Positions 8,496 through 17,085 of a stretch of DNA of 64,000 nucleotides are shown here, piece after piece. Under the pieces are notes generated by a model. It was not told the DNA's origin. It did not search any database and saw only the letters and a program-made list of their open reading frames with translations. The position numbers and the translations under genes are program-made. Numbering within the stretch: the stretch's first letter is position 1; the number at the start of each line of letters is the position of its first letter. This DNA is from CAYYIS01 sp964470965 (lineage in GTDB: Bacteria; JAAXHH01; JABIQT01): NCBI GenBank assembly GCA_964470965.1, contig CAYYIS010000027.1, positions 5,686 to 69,685 of the forward strand. Direction: 5' to 3'.

Positions 8496-9140
8496 TTACC
8501 TGGTAGCCCAGAGTAACCCGCGTCTCACAATCTCCTTTGCTTCGGGAACGTCAAAATCCGCTGCCACATGGCCCAGGGAGCAGTGAAACACCCGGCCTTT
8601 ACCCCACATCCGCTTCCACACCACCGGTATGACTGCACCCTCTATCCAGGAACAATGCTCACCGCTGAAAGTAGTTGTCGCCAGTACTTCGTTGCTGGGA
8701 TCCGTGTGCATATAATACTGCTCGGAATGCATCTCAAAGTCGTCCAAACCGGCGGTGATGGGGTCGTCATGATTGGAGATATTCACCTGGTAGTCGATTA
8801 TGTTACCGGGGTGGGCCACCCACTGCCCACCTACCATAAACTGATAGTCCACATTGTCCCGATATGCATCCGCCTGACCCCCATGCCACCCTCCGAACCC
8901 AGCCCCGCTCTCGACCGCTTCCATAAGGCCTTTTGCCTGATCCCCGGTAATGCTGCTCATGGTTACGGTATTTACGATTAAGTCATAGGTGGACATTTTA
9001 TAGACATCGAGATATGAATCCAGCGTGTTAGACTGGGTTATCTCGTAGCCTTCGGATTCTAATAGGGGAATAAAGATATTCTGTGTTTGCTCTGGCTCAT
9101 GGCCTTCCCAGCCACCCCACACGAATAATGCGGTTTTCAT
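8496..9140 (-). CDS. ThuA-like (trehalose-utilisation type) domain protein
   Basis: This is a cytoplasmic protein of 214 residues with the class-I glutamine-amidotransferase-like fold of ThuA. It contains FVWGGWEGHEP at the N-terminus, GAGFGGWHGG in the middle, ISNHDDPITAG, the conserved MHSEQYYMH, and VWKRMWGKGRVFHCSLGH towards the end. ThuA proteins accompany sugar oxidation clusters, but their exact reaction is unsettled. ATG 9140 follows AAGGAGGATGAC, a sequence that also encodes the last residues and stop of the upstream LarA-like gene (1-nt gap), so the two are translationally coupled. It is the third gene of the epimerase-LarA-ThuA operon. Confidence 0.88.
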   Translation of the reverse strand: MKTALFVWGGWEGHEPEQTQNIFIPLLESEGYEITQSNTLDSYLDVYKMSTYDLIVNTVTMSSITGDQAKGLMEAVESGAGFGGWHGGQADAYRDNVDYQFMVGGQWVAHPGNIIDYQVNISNHDDPITAGLDDFEMHSEQYYMHTDPSNEVLATTTFSGEHCSWIEGAVIPVVWKRMWGKGRVFHCSLGHVAADFDVPEAKEIVRRGLLWATR

Positions 9141-9141
9141 G

Positions 9142-10398
9142 TCATCCTCCTTGTTCGCCGGCCATTTGAATCCCTCCGTATGGATACACGGCCACGGAGG
9201 CGGGCTCTGTGCGTCCCGCTTCCAAGAGCGATCTGGTTTCATTCCAGGTTTTGCAAAAATGAATATTGTCACCGGAGTAACTGATTGCATCCACTTTAGA
9301 TAAATAAGGCGTACAGAAGATGACGCGTCCTGCTTCTCCTGTACTGAAATGGCGATTCGGGGCGTAACCGGGGCCACCGTAATCGGTACCGAATCGACCG
9401 AAAAGATGGTGGTGATGGGACAGGCCATTCGAACTGTGGGAAATGATCACCACATCCCCGCCCGGCCGGACAGACTGAACGGCGATCCACAGCCCTTTCA
9501 GTGGCTGATCTTCCTTCGGAAATGAGTTCAACACGACGACATCAGACGGTGGTGCGACCGGAGTTTCATAAATATCTCGGCCCCGGTTGGACGCACGCCG
9601 ATGCGTCTGAATGAAATCGCCGGCGAACAGCCCCACCACCTGCTTCCTGTTGTTCTGAACCAGATCTACTTTGAAATCCAATCCGGCCAGTCGCGCAGCT
9701 TCTTCGAGGTTAAGGCGGTAAGGCGGGATGCCCTCCACGGCGCGGGGGTCGGGCGCATGCCGCTTAGTTCGCTCATGACACGTCACATGATAATCGTATA
9801 TGGTCTGCATCCCCGCGATTCCAGGCAAAATCGTCTTACCGCCGCCGTTATAAACATGTTTTGCGTAGTACGGAATCACCCCACCTATCCCTACCTTAAG
9901 ATCGCAAGATGCCACTTCGCGGTTTATAAACACAGGTGTATCGAAACTGGTTTTCCCGACTTCCACCACATTGTCGTAGATATTATGGTTGTACACCGGA
10001 AATCGCTCAACGATGTCTTCTCCCAGCTTCTTTACCATCTCATCGCGTGTCATCGGCCCATGCGTTCCTATGGCGGCGACGAACCTTATCTGATCGTCGG
10101 CTATACCGGCCCGGTACAATTCATCCAGGACAAAAGGAACAATCCGGTACGTGGGCGTCGGGCGTATAAGGTCATCGAACAGGATGACCACACGCTGTCT
10201 TCCCTCAGCCAGTTCGGTAAGCCGCGGTGTGCCAAACGGGGATTCAAGACTGTTCCGAATCGCCTGATCACTCATTTCCGGTGTGTCGTGTCCCTTCATC
10301 ATGCAGTGGGTCACCGGCCAACCGTTGGGGAAAGTCAGATCAAGATCCGAAAAATCACCCCAGCATGCAATGGGTATGGTTACGGTATTGGCGGACAT
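9142..10398 (-). CDS. LarA-like (nickel-dependent racemase family / DUF2088) protein
   Basis: Family members isomerise 2-hydroxyacids using a nickel-pincer cofactor. The 418-residue sequence has the N-terminal DDLIRPTPT (75-83), the AIGTHGPMT loop (109-117), and the cofactor segment IPYYAKHVYNGGGKTILPG, where His181 and Lys188 correspond to the family His and cofactor-linked Lys, then YDYHVTCHE. A His-rich SHHHHLFG loop precedes the C-terminus. The larB, larC and larE cofactor-synthesis genes are not in the window. Its coupling to an epimerase and ThuA suggests a sugar acid or other hydroxyacid rather than lactate, which is inference. Confidence 0.85.
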   Translation of the reverse strand: MSANTVTIPIACWGDFSDLDLTFPNGWPVTHCMMKGHDTPEMSDQAIRNSLESPFGTPRLTELAEGRQRVVILFDDLIRPTPTYRIVPFVLDELYRAGIADDQIRFVAAIGTHGPMTRDEMVKKLGEDIVERFPVYNHNIYDNVVEVGKTSFDTPVFINREVASCDLKVGIGGVIPYYAKHVYNGGGKTILPGIAGMQTIYDYHVTCHERTKRHAPDPRAVEGIPPYRLNLEEAARLAGLDFKVDLVQNNRKQVVGLFAGDFIQTHRRASNRGRDIYETPVAPPSDVVVLNSFPKEDQPLKGLWIAVQSVRPGGDVVIISHSSNGLSHHHHLFGRFGTDYGGPGYAPNRHFSTGEAGRVIFCTPYLSKVDAISYSGDNIHFCKTWNETRSLLEAGRTEPASVAVYPYGGIQMAGEQGG

Positions 10399-10455
10399 GC
10401 AGAATCCTCATCCTTCAGATCCGGTGTGGGGATGGGTATACACGTGATACATACC

Positions 10456-11433
10456 CTAAACATCCAGATCACTCAAGTCCAGATTTCCCGCTTCATGACA
10501 CGATTTAAAGATTTCATACGTCGAACGAATACCATCGTCCAGGGGGGTGTGGGTGATCTCGCCGATGTCGTTTTCAAGGCGCGAGCCATCCAGATCTGCG
10601 GCTATGGGGATTTCAGTCGTGGTGTGGGTAACAAGCCCGGCAGATCCTGGAATTACCGATTCTATAGAGGCAATGACCTCGTCGATCGTGACCACATCAC
10701 CACGGATGCTGAAAGCATCGGCGCCTTCGTAGTCCGCTTGGGTACAGCGGATGAAGATTTCCGCGGTATCCGCCACATACTGCATATTGTTGCGGCCGCC
10801 ATAATTAATGACGAATTCACGACCGAGCATGGCTGCTTTGACTGCTTTGGTGGGATCGGATGTCAACCCGAAATCACGACCTGGGCCATAGACAGTCCAT
10901 GGCCTGAGTCCGATACTTGTTATACCATGGTCCAGGTAAGCGACGCGGGCGTTGCCTTCGTTGCATTGCTTAAACACCCCGTAATGTGTTAAAGGCTTCA
11001 GTATGGCATCATTGGATACCAGGCCACTGCCGTATTCTTCTTCCATTCCGTAGACCGCTCCGGAACTCGCATACACGATGCGTTGCACTTGACCTTTGAG
11101 CGCTCTGGCTGTCTCCAGCACATTCAATGTGCCGATGACGTTCACCATTGCGCCCTTGATGGGATCCTCGCGACACACCGGTACCTGTAACCCGGCCAGA
11201 TGGATAATATGGGAAATGCCGAGGTGGCCGGCCGTTCTGGTAAAGGAAGCACCATCGGTAATGTCGCCTTCTATGTATTGTACACGAGCGATCTCATCCC
11301 TAGACATGACAAGGGACATCCGCCTGGTATCTTCCACCACATCAAATATCGACACCTGATGGCCTTGTTTCAGGAGGTTTCTGGCGATCCAGGTTCCGAT
11401 ACATCCATACCCGCCGGTCAGGAGATAGCGCAT
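10456..11433 (-). CDS. NAD-dependent epimerase/dehydratase (extended SDR)
   Basis: This is a nucleotide-sugar or sugar-acid epimerase/dehydrogenase of 325 residues: Rossmann motif TGGYGCIG (6-13), DITDG, HLAGLQVPV, catalytic Ser/Thr in YASSGAVYG (121-129), and Tyr151/Lys155 in HYGVFKQ, then LRPWTVYGPGRD. The architecture matches UDP-glucose-4-epimerase or uronate-dehydrogenase-like enzymes. It is first gene of a minus-strand operon (57 nt to the LarA-like gene). The substrate is unknown; pairing with LarA- and ThuA-like proteins points to sugar-acid metabolism. Confidence 0.9.
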   Translation of the reverse strand: MRYLLTGGYGCIGTWIARNLLKQGHQVSIFDVVEDTRRMSLVMSRDEIARVQYIEGDITDGASFTRTAGHLGISHIIHLAGLQVPVCREDPIKGAMVNVIGTLNVLETARALKGQVQRIVYASSGAVYGMEEEYGSGLVSNDAILKPLTHYGVFKQCNEGNARVAYLDHGITSIGLRPWTVYGPGRDFGLTSDPTKAVKAAMLGREFVINYGGRNNMQYVADTAEIFIRCTQADYEGADAFSIRGDVVTIDEVIASIESVIPGSAGLVTHTTTEIPIAADLDGSRLENDIGEITHTPLDDGIRSTYEIFKSCHEAGNLDLSDLDV

Positions 11434-11838
11434 ATAATTATTGGTTCCTTCGGACCATCCGGGTCCACAAGACCCGGACGTTAAAATGAAATAAATATGT
11501 TACACTTTCAACACGGGTGTCTAATCCGGATTCAGGGCAACGAATCCGTGCCCCTGCCATTCCAGACTGGTATGCCCGTTTGCACGCTTCGGGACTGCCT
11601 TATGCCAATTCAGACAGAACCTGGTGGCACAAGTCCTTGAAACAGAGCTTAGAACATCGGAATCAGATCAGGATAATATCGTTACGTGCTTCCAGGCAAT
11701 AATATTTGAATTGGGGTGCTCTGTCAAGAACAAAGAGGTAGGCCCGACGGGTTGCGGAATTTGTCTTGATATCAGCTCCGTATGCCGGTACTATAGTGGA
11801 ATTCGACAGATTACAATCACCAGACCGACAAGTGTTGC
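11434..11838. other. Divergent intergenic region between epimerase and DUF6785 genes
   Basis: About 405 bases separate two divergent operons, so promoters for both should lie here. I found no consensus -35/-10 pair with proper spacing that I would defend, no tRNA and no recognisable coding remnant. Confidence 0.45.
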
Positions 11839-13845
11839 ATGAGCTCACTCAAGACATCAGGCAGATCAATCCATTCGGACGATCGGGAAAATAGCCTCGA
11901 ATCAAACCGTATTGCAGCGGCCAAGGGTGGCCTGGCATCGGGCATGACCCGACGGGCAGTGATCATTGGACTGCTTCTGGCGGTCGGTCTCTCCTGGTGG
12001 ACGGTACATGCGTCTTTCATGGCCCATGCGTCCTATCTGACGCTCACCCACCTACCGATCGCAGCGTTGCTGCCATTCTTTCTTGTTGCTTTTGTGGTAA
12101 ATGGGTTTTTGAAACGGTTCGCACCGGTTTATATCTTCAGCGGACCGGAACAGATTATCATCTTCTTTATCGTGTTTACGGCCTCCGCTATCCCCGCCTG
12201 GGCGTTTTCCACCTATTGGGTGGCCATTCCATCGATACCATATTACTACGCTAATTCCGAGAATAGGTGGGTCGAGTTATTCTTCCAGTATCTCCCCTCC
12301 TGGCTTATCGTGCCGGATGGATTCAACACCATACGCTGGTTCTATGAAGGTTTACCCAACGATCATGAGTCTATACCGTGGCGGTTCTGGGTTGTACCCA
12401 TGGGCTGGTGGGGTTCTTTCTTTCTGGCGCTATTCTTCGTCAGTGCATCTTTGATGGTCATCCTTCGGAAGCAGTGGATCGAACGGGAACGGCTCACTTT
12501 CCCGCTGGCGAAACTGCCGCTTATGGTGGTTGAGGAGAGCGAACAGCCGTCCCTGCTGCCCAAGGTGGCGCAGAACAAGCTGTTCTGGTTCGGCTTCTGT
12601 TTCCCGCTGTTCGTGATTTGCTGGAACATCGTTTCTTACTGGGGGCTGGTCTCCCCGATCCCGCTGGGCGGAGAATACCGTTTCCCGATCTCCCTGGCAC
12701 CTTCCTTTCCGCCCATCAGTTTCAAGATTAATTTCGCATTTATCAGTGTAGGATTCTTCACGGAGTTGAATATACTGTTCAGTATCTGGGTGTTTTTTCT
12801 ACTATCCGCCATCCAGATGGGTATCATGAGCCGGATAGGTATCCCCAAAACCACAGAGATCGTGAACGCCCAGCATTTGGGAGGGTTTTTCATGTACACG
12901 CTCTTCGGTTTATGGATGGCAAGGCGTCACTTGGCAGATGTATTCAGGAAAGCCCTGGGAAGGGGGGATGACGTCGATGATTCCGGAGAATTTTTCTCAT
13001 ACCGTATCGCAGTGGGCGGTATCCTGTTCGGATCGCTGTACATGGGTTTCTTCCTGCATTCTGCCGGCATGTCTATTGAAGTGATCGCCATCCTGCTCAC
13101 AACAGCCATGCTGCTTTACATTGGGGTGACGAGGGTAGTCGCCGAAGCCGGTCTCATCTATCTTGACCTCCCCTACAACGCCCATGATTTTACAGTATTT
13201 ACACTTGGCTCAGCCAATATGCAACGATCCGACCTGACGCTGCTCTGCCTTAGCCAGACGTTCTCCAGAAACTGGCGTACACTGGGCATGTGCGCCATGG
13301 CGCATCTCAATAAGGTTGGGGAAGAAACAGGAGGCACGAAACGGGGAACCTTTTCCGCCATAACACTTGCCCTGGTGCTAGCAGGCGCAACGTCACTGAT
13401 CTACACCATCTATCTCGGATACGCCACCCCCGGTGCTGACGGTTTTGAAGACGCATTCGGGAATTCGAAACGTGGTTATGAGGCGCTTATTACCTGGATC
13501 AACAATCAAAAACAGCTTACTGGTGGTGAATTTGCCGGCCTGGGGATGGGCGGCTTGATCGGGTGGTTGCTGATCATGTGCCATCATCGCCTACCCTGGT
13601 GGCCGCTTCATCCTATCGGATGGGGCGTCGCGCGTACCTGGGGCATCACTATGATCGCAGGTTCCATCTTTGTCGTATGGCTCACCAAGGCACTTATACT
13701 GAAGTTCGGAGGGACCAAGATGTACCGTCAGGCGCAGCCGTTCTTTATAGGTATGATGGTCGGATACGTTTTGGGGGTGTTCCTATCATATCTTGTGGAC
13801 GTCGCCTGGTTCCCCAATGCGGGGCATGTAGTTGAAACATGGTAA
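11839..13845 (+). CDS. Large polytopic membrane protein, DUF6785/OPT-like
   Basis: This is an inner-membrane protein of 668 residues with about 14 hydrophobic segments, beginning after a hydrophilic N-terminal tail. It is paralogous to the protein at 29106-31061, sharing VILRKQWI(E/D)RERL.FPL.KLP, SENRWVE, EGLP near 165, FGLW.AR.H..DVFRKA, and the C-terminal LKFGG.KMYRQAQPFF segment. I recognise it as the DUF6784/DUF6785 group, which resembles oligopeptide/OPT transporters; the substrate is unknown. The start has no clear ribosome site (ATG 11839 follows TGTTGC). The rhodanese gene follows 37 nt downstream. Confidence 0.8.
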   Translation: MSSLKTSGRSIHSDDRENSLESNRIAAAKGGLASGMTRRAVIIGLLLAVGLSWWTVHASFMAHASYLTLTHLPIAALLPFFLVAFVVNGFLKRFAPVYIFSGPEQIIIFFIVFTASAIPAWAFSTYWVAIPSIPYYYANSENRWVELFFQYLPSWLIVPDGFNTIRWFYEGLPNDHESIPWRFWVVPMGWWGSFFLALFFVSASLMVILRKQWIERERLTFPLAKLPLMVVEESEQPSLLPKVAQNKLFWFGFCFPLFVICWNIVSYWGLVSPIPLGGEYRFPISLAPSFPPISFKINFAFISVGFFTELNILFSIWVFFLLSAIQMGIMSRIGIPKTTEIVNAQHLGGFFMYTLFGLWMARRHLADVFRKALGRGDDVDDSGEFFSYRIAVGGILFGSLYMGFFLHSAGMSIEVIAILLTTAMLLYIGVTRVVAEAGLIYLDLPYNAHDFTVFTLGSANMQRSDLTLLCLSQTFSRNWRTLGMCAMAHLNKVGEETGGTKRGTFSAITLALVLAGATSLIYTIYLGYATPGADGFEDAFGNSKRGYEALITWINNQKQLTGGEFAGLGMGGLIGWLLIMCHHRLPWWPLHPIGWGVARTWGITMIAGSIFVVWLTKALILKFGGTKMYRQAQPFFIGMMVGYVLGVFLSYLVDVAWFPNAGHVVETW

Positions 13846-13882
13846 ATAATTAATGTATGATACATAAACCAAGGAGGGACCA

Positions 13883-14299
13883 ATGGCAGAAAATATCATG
13901 CCTGAAGAAGCAGCACGCTTGATGAATGAAGAGAACTACCTTTACATAGACGTTCGTTCCATCGCCGAATTTGAGGCTGGTCACCCTGATCCGGCTGTAA
14001 ACATACCGGTGTTGCATGTGGACGAAAACACCGGCCAGATGGTACTCAACGATGACTTTGTGGAAGTGGTCCAGGCCCATTTTCAGACAGATTCAAAGCT
14101 CGTAATGGGCTGTCGATCAGGGCAAAGGTCAGCCCACGCAGCGATGATGCTGGAACAGAACGGGTATGAGACTGTGGTCAATATGGCATACGGATTCGTC
14201 GGAGACCAGATGGGAAATCCGGGGTGGCAGGCGCTAGGCTTACCGTCCAGCGTAGAAAACGGTGAAGGCGTGAGTTACGAGTCTCTGTCCAGGAAGTAG
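13883..14299 (+). CDS. Rhodanese-like sulfurtransferase domain protein
   Basis: This is a single-domain cytoplasmic rhodanese of 138 residues. It begins with the DVRSIAEFEAGH substrate/entry motif (23-34) and carries the active-site loop CRSGQRS with catalytic Cys77, followed by GYETVVNMAYG. Family members move sulfane sulfur through a cysteine persulfide. AAGGAGGGACC lies directly upstream of the ATG. It follows the DUF6785 gene and converges with the AhpD-like selenoprotein candidate (6-nt gap). Sulfur-donor or redox cooperation with that protein is only a guess. Confidence 0.92.
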   Translation: MAENIMPEEAARLMNEENYLYIDVRSIAEFEAGHPDPAVNIPVLHVDENTGQMVLNDDFVEVVQAHFQTDSKLVMGCRSGQRSAHAAMMLEQNGYETVVNMAYGFVGDQMGNPGWQALGLPSSVENGEGVSYESLSRK

Positions 14300-14305
14300 A
14301 GACTC

Positions 14306-14857
14306 CTAAACTCCTGCCATGAAATCCTCAAGGGGAATACCGAGTCCATCGGCCAGGCGGTTCACGAACGCGTAATAGCCTGCGATCATGTTGATGTGCA
14401 AGACCTCTTCGTCCCCGAAGGCCTGGTCTCGAAGTGTGAGCACGTCATCTTCGGTCATCTTCCAAGGTTCCAGAGTGAGTTTGGAAGCATAGTCCAGCAT
14501 GGCCATTTCAGCCTCTGTGACGTTCGCCTTCCGGTAATCTTCTTTCAGCTGCCGTACGAGATTCACATCTTTGGTCAGCCTGAGGAGCCCCTCCCCATGA
14601 TGGGTCATTCAGTAAACGCAATGGTTGTGGGACGATACGACAACTGCTATCATCTCTCTCTGTGCGCGTTTCAGCCGGGATCCATGTCCGTACATGAGCT
14701 GGCGATACATATCGATATGCCACCGCATTGAAGGTGGGTCAAGGCTGTGGATTTTAATGATGTTGTCCACCACGCCATGGGGGGTCATTTCTTGCGTGTA
14801 CATTTCTTTGAGATCCCCGTCCGCCTCGTCCTCGGGAATCATTCTGATCCAAGACAT
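14306..14857 (-). CDS. AhpD-like peroxidase-related protein, probable selenoprotein (CxxU via in-frame TGA)
   Basis: The carboxymuconolactone decarboxylase/AhpD family uses a CxxC pair for peroxide or disulfide chemistry. Two adjoining frames form one continuous 183-codon gene: the first 82 residues end SSHNHCVY, a TGA lies at 14611-14609, and the same frame continues MTHHGEGLLRL to a TAA. Joined, this gives NHC-V-Y-U-MTHHGEGL, the family's NHCxYCxxHH active site with Sec at position 83 in place of the second Cys (Cys80 is present). The C-terminal half (MLDYASKLT, LRDQAFGDEEV, FVNRLADGLGI) is intact. CAGGAG precedes ATG 14857. A SECIS-like hairpin follows the TGA. Both halves are conserved, so decay is unlikely; no selA/B/C/D is in the window. 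Confidence 0.85.
14582..14593 (-). promoter_or_regulatory. SECIS-like hairpin after the Sec TGA
   Basis: On the minus strand the bases 16-27 nt downstream of the TGA form GAGG-GGCT-CCTC: a four-pair GC-rich stem with a GG-starting loop placed at +20. Bacterial SECIS elements carry a G in the apical loop at about this distance, inside the coding region. An alternative register (GGAG/CTCC with a GGG loop) also keeps G in the loop. The call rests on position and shape only. Confidence 0.55.
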
Positions 14858-14946
14858 GAATATCTCCTGGTTTATATTTAAATTGCCTGTGTCTCATCAA
14901 CATATATTCGCAGTTTCCTTCGCACAAGATCAATAATGAAATTGAG

Positions 14947-14973
14947 TTGACAAGGAAGTGTCTGACATATAAT
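14947..14973 (+). promoter_or_regulatory. Candidate sigma70-type promoter of the MutL membrane operon
   Basis: A perfect TTGACA (14947-14952) and a perfect TATAAT (14968-14973) are separated by 15 bases, slightly short of the usual 16-18. They lie 31 nt upstream of the first gene of the operon, in an AT-rich stretch. Confidence 0.5.
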
Positions 14974-15003
14974 GTTTTATAAATTTCATCAACCTCAATT
15001 GAT

Positions 15004-15273
15004 ATGCGTACACCAGATCAAGAAGCCATTTTGACCCAGGTGGCGGAAGAAATCGTTAAACGCGAGTTGACAGCGCCCGCCATTCTGTTCCTGGACTCGA
15101 TGAAACCGCTTTCGTTCCTTGGAGGGCAACTCATGGCGTTCTTCAGTCCGTTCGTCCACATGGTTCTCGATTCCAAATCCTACGACCTTTTCGCGGAAAC
15201 CATTGAAAACCGGGAGAACGTCGAATTCCTTATCAAAATGATTGAGGACTGCGCTGAAGGCAGAGACCGATAG
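15004..15273 (+). CDS. Small conserved-looking protein, first gene of the MutL operon
   Basis: This 89-residue protein has an amphipathic N-terminal helix (residues 1-25), a hydrophobic middle with LGGQLMAFFSPFVHMV (about 38-53) that could associate with membrane, and an acidic C-terminus (FLIKMIEDCAEG). I recognise no family. The middle segment is reminiscent of a small membrane-peripheral subunit. No strong ribosome site precedes ATG 15004; the leader after the promoter is very short. It sits 15 nt before the MutL-like gene in the same direction, which supports its reality. Confidence 0.65.
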   Translation: MRTPDQEAILTQVAEEIVKRELTAPAILFLDSMKPLSFLGGQLMAFFSPFVHMVLDSKSYDLFAETIENRENVEFLIKMIEDCAEGRDR

Positions 15274-15288
15274 ATCCGTCCCTATTTT

Positions 15289-17085
15289 ATGTCCATACGA
15301 TCTGATATTCGTGTCATCCTTGCGACCGATTGCGGCAGTACCACAACTAAAGCGATTCTTATCGCCCGGGAGGGTGATTCATACCGTCTTATCGTCCGCG
15401 GCGAAGCACCGACGACCGTCGAAGCGCCATTCGAAGACGTAACACGCGGAGTGCTGAACGCCGTCAGGGAGGTGGAGGAACTTTCCGGGCGTACGATTCT
15501 CGATGAAGAGACGTTCATCACACCTTCTGATGACACGCGGGGCGTCGATCTGTATGTCTCCACCAGTAGCGCCGGTGGCGGTTTGCAGATGGTGGTGGCC
15601 GGTGTGGTAATGTCCATGACAGCAGAGAGCGCGGAACGGGCAGCCCTGGGCGCCGGCGCGATCGTGATGGAGGTGCTGGCATCCAACGACGGACGCCTTC
15701 CGTACAAACGAATCGAACGCATACGTCACTTACGACCGGACATGATTTTGCTCTCCGGCGGAATAGACGGAGGCACCGTCTCACATGTTGTCGAGATGGC
15801 TGAATTAATATCAGTCGCGGATCCGCGGCCCCGCCTCGGGACTGGATTGCAGCTTCCGGTGATCTACGCAGGAAATAAAGAAGTTCAAGCCGAAATCGAT
15901 ACGCTGCTGGGTGAAAAAACCAGCCTCGACATGGTCGACAATATCAGGCCCGTGCTCGAGAAGGAAAACCTGGGACCGGCACGGGAAAAGATCCATGATC
16001 TTTTCATGGAGCATGTGATGGCTCAGGCGCCGGGGTACCGGAAGCTTATGGATTGGACCCACGTGCCCATAATGCCCACGCCCGGTGCGGTAGGGCGTAT
16101 TATCCAGGTGGCAGCCAGGCAGAACGATATCAATGTGGTTGGGGTGGACATCGGCGGAGCTACCACCGATGTTTTTTCTGTATTCGAAGAGTCATTCAAC
16201 CGGACTGTCAGCGCCAACCTCGGGATGAGCTACAGCATCTCCAATGTTCTGGCGGAAGCCGGAACCGAGAACATTCTACGATGGATTCCCATACAGATTT
16301 CAGAGGAGGACCTCAAGGACAGGCTCGGAAATAAAATGATACGGCCCACGACTATTCCTCAGACGCTGGACGAACTCATCATCGAACAGGCGGTATCTCG
16401 GGAGGCATTGCGGCTGGCATTCGAACACCATAAATCTTTCGCAGTCGGCCTGAAAGGGGTACAGCAGGAACGGACTATTTCGGACGCTTTCGATCAGGAA
16501 ATCGCCGGTCAGACACTGGTGGACATGATGGCCCTAGATTTGATCATCGGTAGTGGCGGCGTCCTTTCCCATGCGCCTCGCCGATCACAGGCGGCTCTCA
16601 TGATGATTGACGCGTTTCAGCCGGTTGGAATCACCAGGCTGGCAGTGGACAGTATTTTTATGATGCCGCACCTGGGCGTATTGTCCTCCGTCCACGAGGA
16701 TGCGGCCATGGAAGTCTTTGAGCGTGATTGCCTGATCTATCTGGGTACGTGTATCGCCCCTGTAGGAGAGGGCAAGACCGGTGCTCCCTGTCTTTCTGCC
16801 GAAGCAGATTTAAACGGTCAAAAGATTAAGCATGAGCTGACAGTGGGCACATTGATGTGTATTCAGGCAGAAGGTGAAGTCCAAATGACGCTTACGCCGA
16901 CGAAGGGGTTCGATCTTGGTGACGGTAAGGGAACACCAGTGAGTCGGACGGTGCATGGCGGGACGGCGGGAATCATAATCGATACGCGCTGTCGTCCGAT
17001 CCTGTTCAGCCAGGACAGATCGGAGCACACCGAACGACTTCGGCAATGGCAGCAAGCGTTGGATTCATACCCGGAGACCACCTGA
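15289..17085 (+). CDS. MutL/GlmL-type ASKHA-superfamily ATPase
   Basis: This protein of 598 residues has the actin/Hsp70-type nucleotide fold. The first phosphate motif ATDCGSTTTKAILI is near residue 12, and the second DIGGATTDVFSV near 285. It matches the glutamate-mutase-associated MutL/GlmL family, which is presumed to reactivate B12 mutases. No glutamate mutase subunits (GlmS/GlmE) or other B12 enzyme are in the window. Instead, it is embedded with four membrane proteins, so its role here is probably different. Its stop overlaps the next start (TGATG), showing tight coupling. Cytoplasmic. Confidence 0.85.
   Translation: MSIRSDIRVILATDCGSTTTKAILIAREGDSYRLIVRGEAPTTVEAPFEDVTRGVLNAVREVEELSGRTILDEETFITPSDDTRGVDLYVSTSSAGGGLQMVVAGVVMSMTAESAERAALGAGAIVMEVLASNDGRLPYKRIERIRHLRPDMILLSGGIDGGTVSHVVEMAELISVADPRPRLGTGLQLPVIYAGNKEVQAEIDTLLGEKTSLDMVDNIRPVLEKENLGPAREKIHDLFMEHVMAQAPGYRKLMDWTHVPIMPTPGAVGRIIQVAARQNDINVVGVDIGGATTDVFSVFEESFNRTVSANLGMSYSISNVLAEAGTENILRWIPIQISEEDLKDRLGNKMIRPTTIPQTLDELIIEQAVSREALRLAFEHHKSFAVGLKGVQQERTISDAFDQEIAGQTLVDMMALDLIIGSGGVLSHAPRRSQAALMMIDAFQPVGITRLAVDSIFMMPHLGVLSSVHEDAAMEVFERDCLIYLGTCIAPVGEGKTGAPCLSAEADLNGQKIKHELTVGTLMCIQAEGEVQMTLTPTKGFDLGDGKGTPVSRTVHGGTAGIIIDTRCRPILFSQDRSEHTERLRQWQQALDSYPETT

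Noticed and set aside
9601..10992. A 463-codon plus-strand frame across the LarA-like and epimerase genes
   Set aside because: It is antisense to two well-recognised genes and matches no domain.
14609..14857. A short AhpD-like pseudogene fragment on its own
   Set aside because: The frame continues unchanged past the TGA with the rest of the family, and the TGA replaces the redox Cys, so a selenoprotein is a better explanation than truncation.
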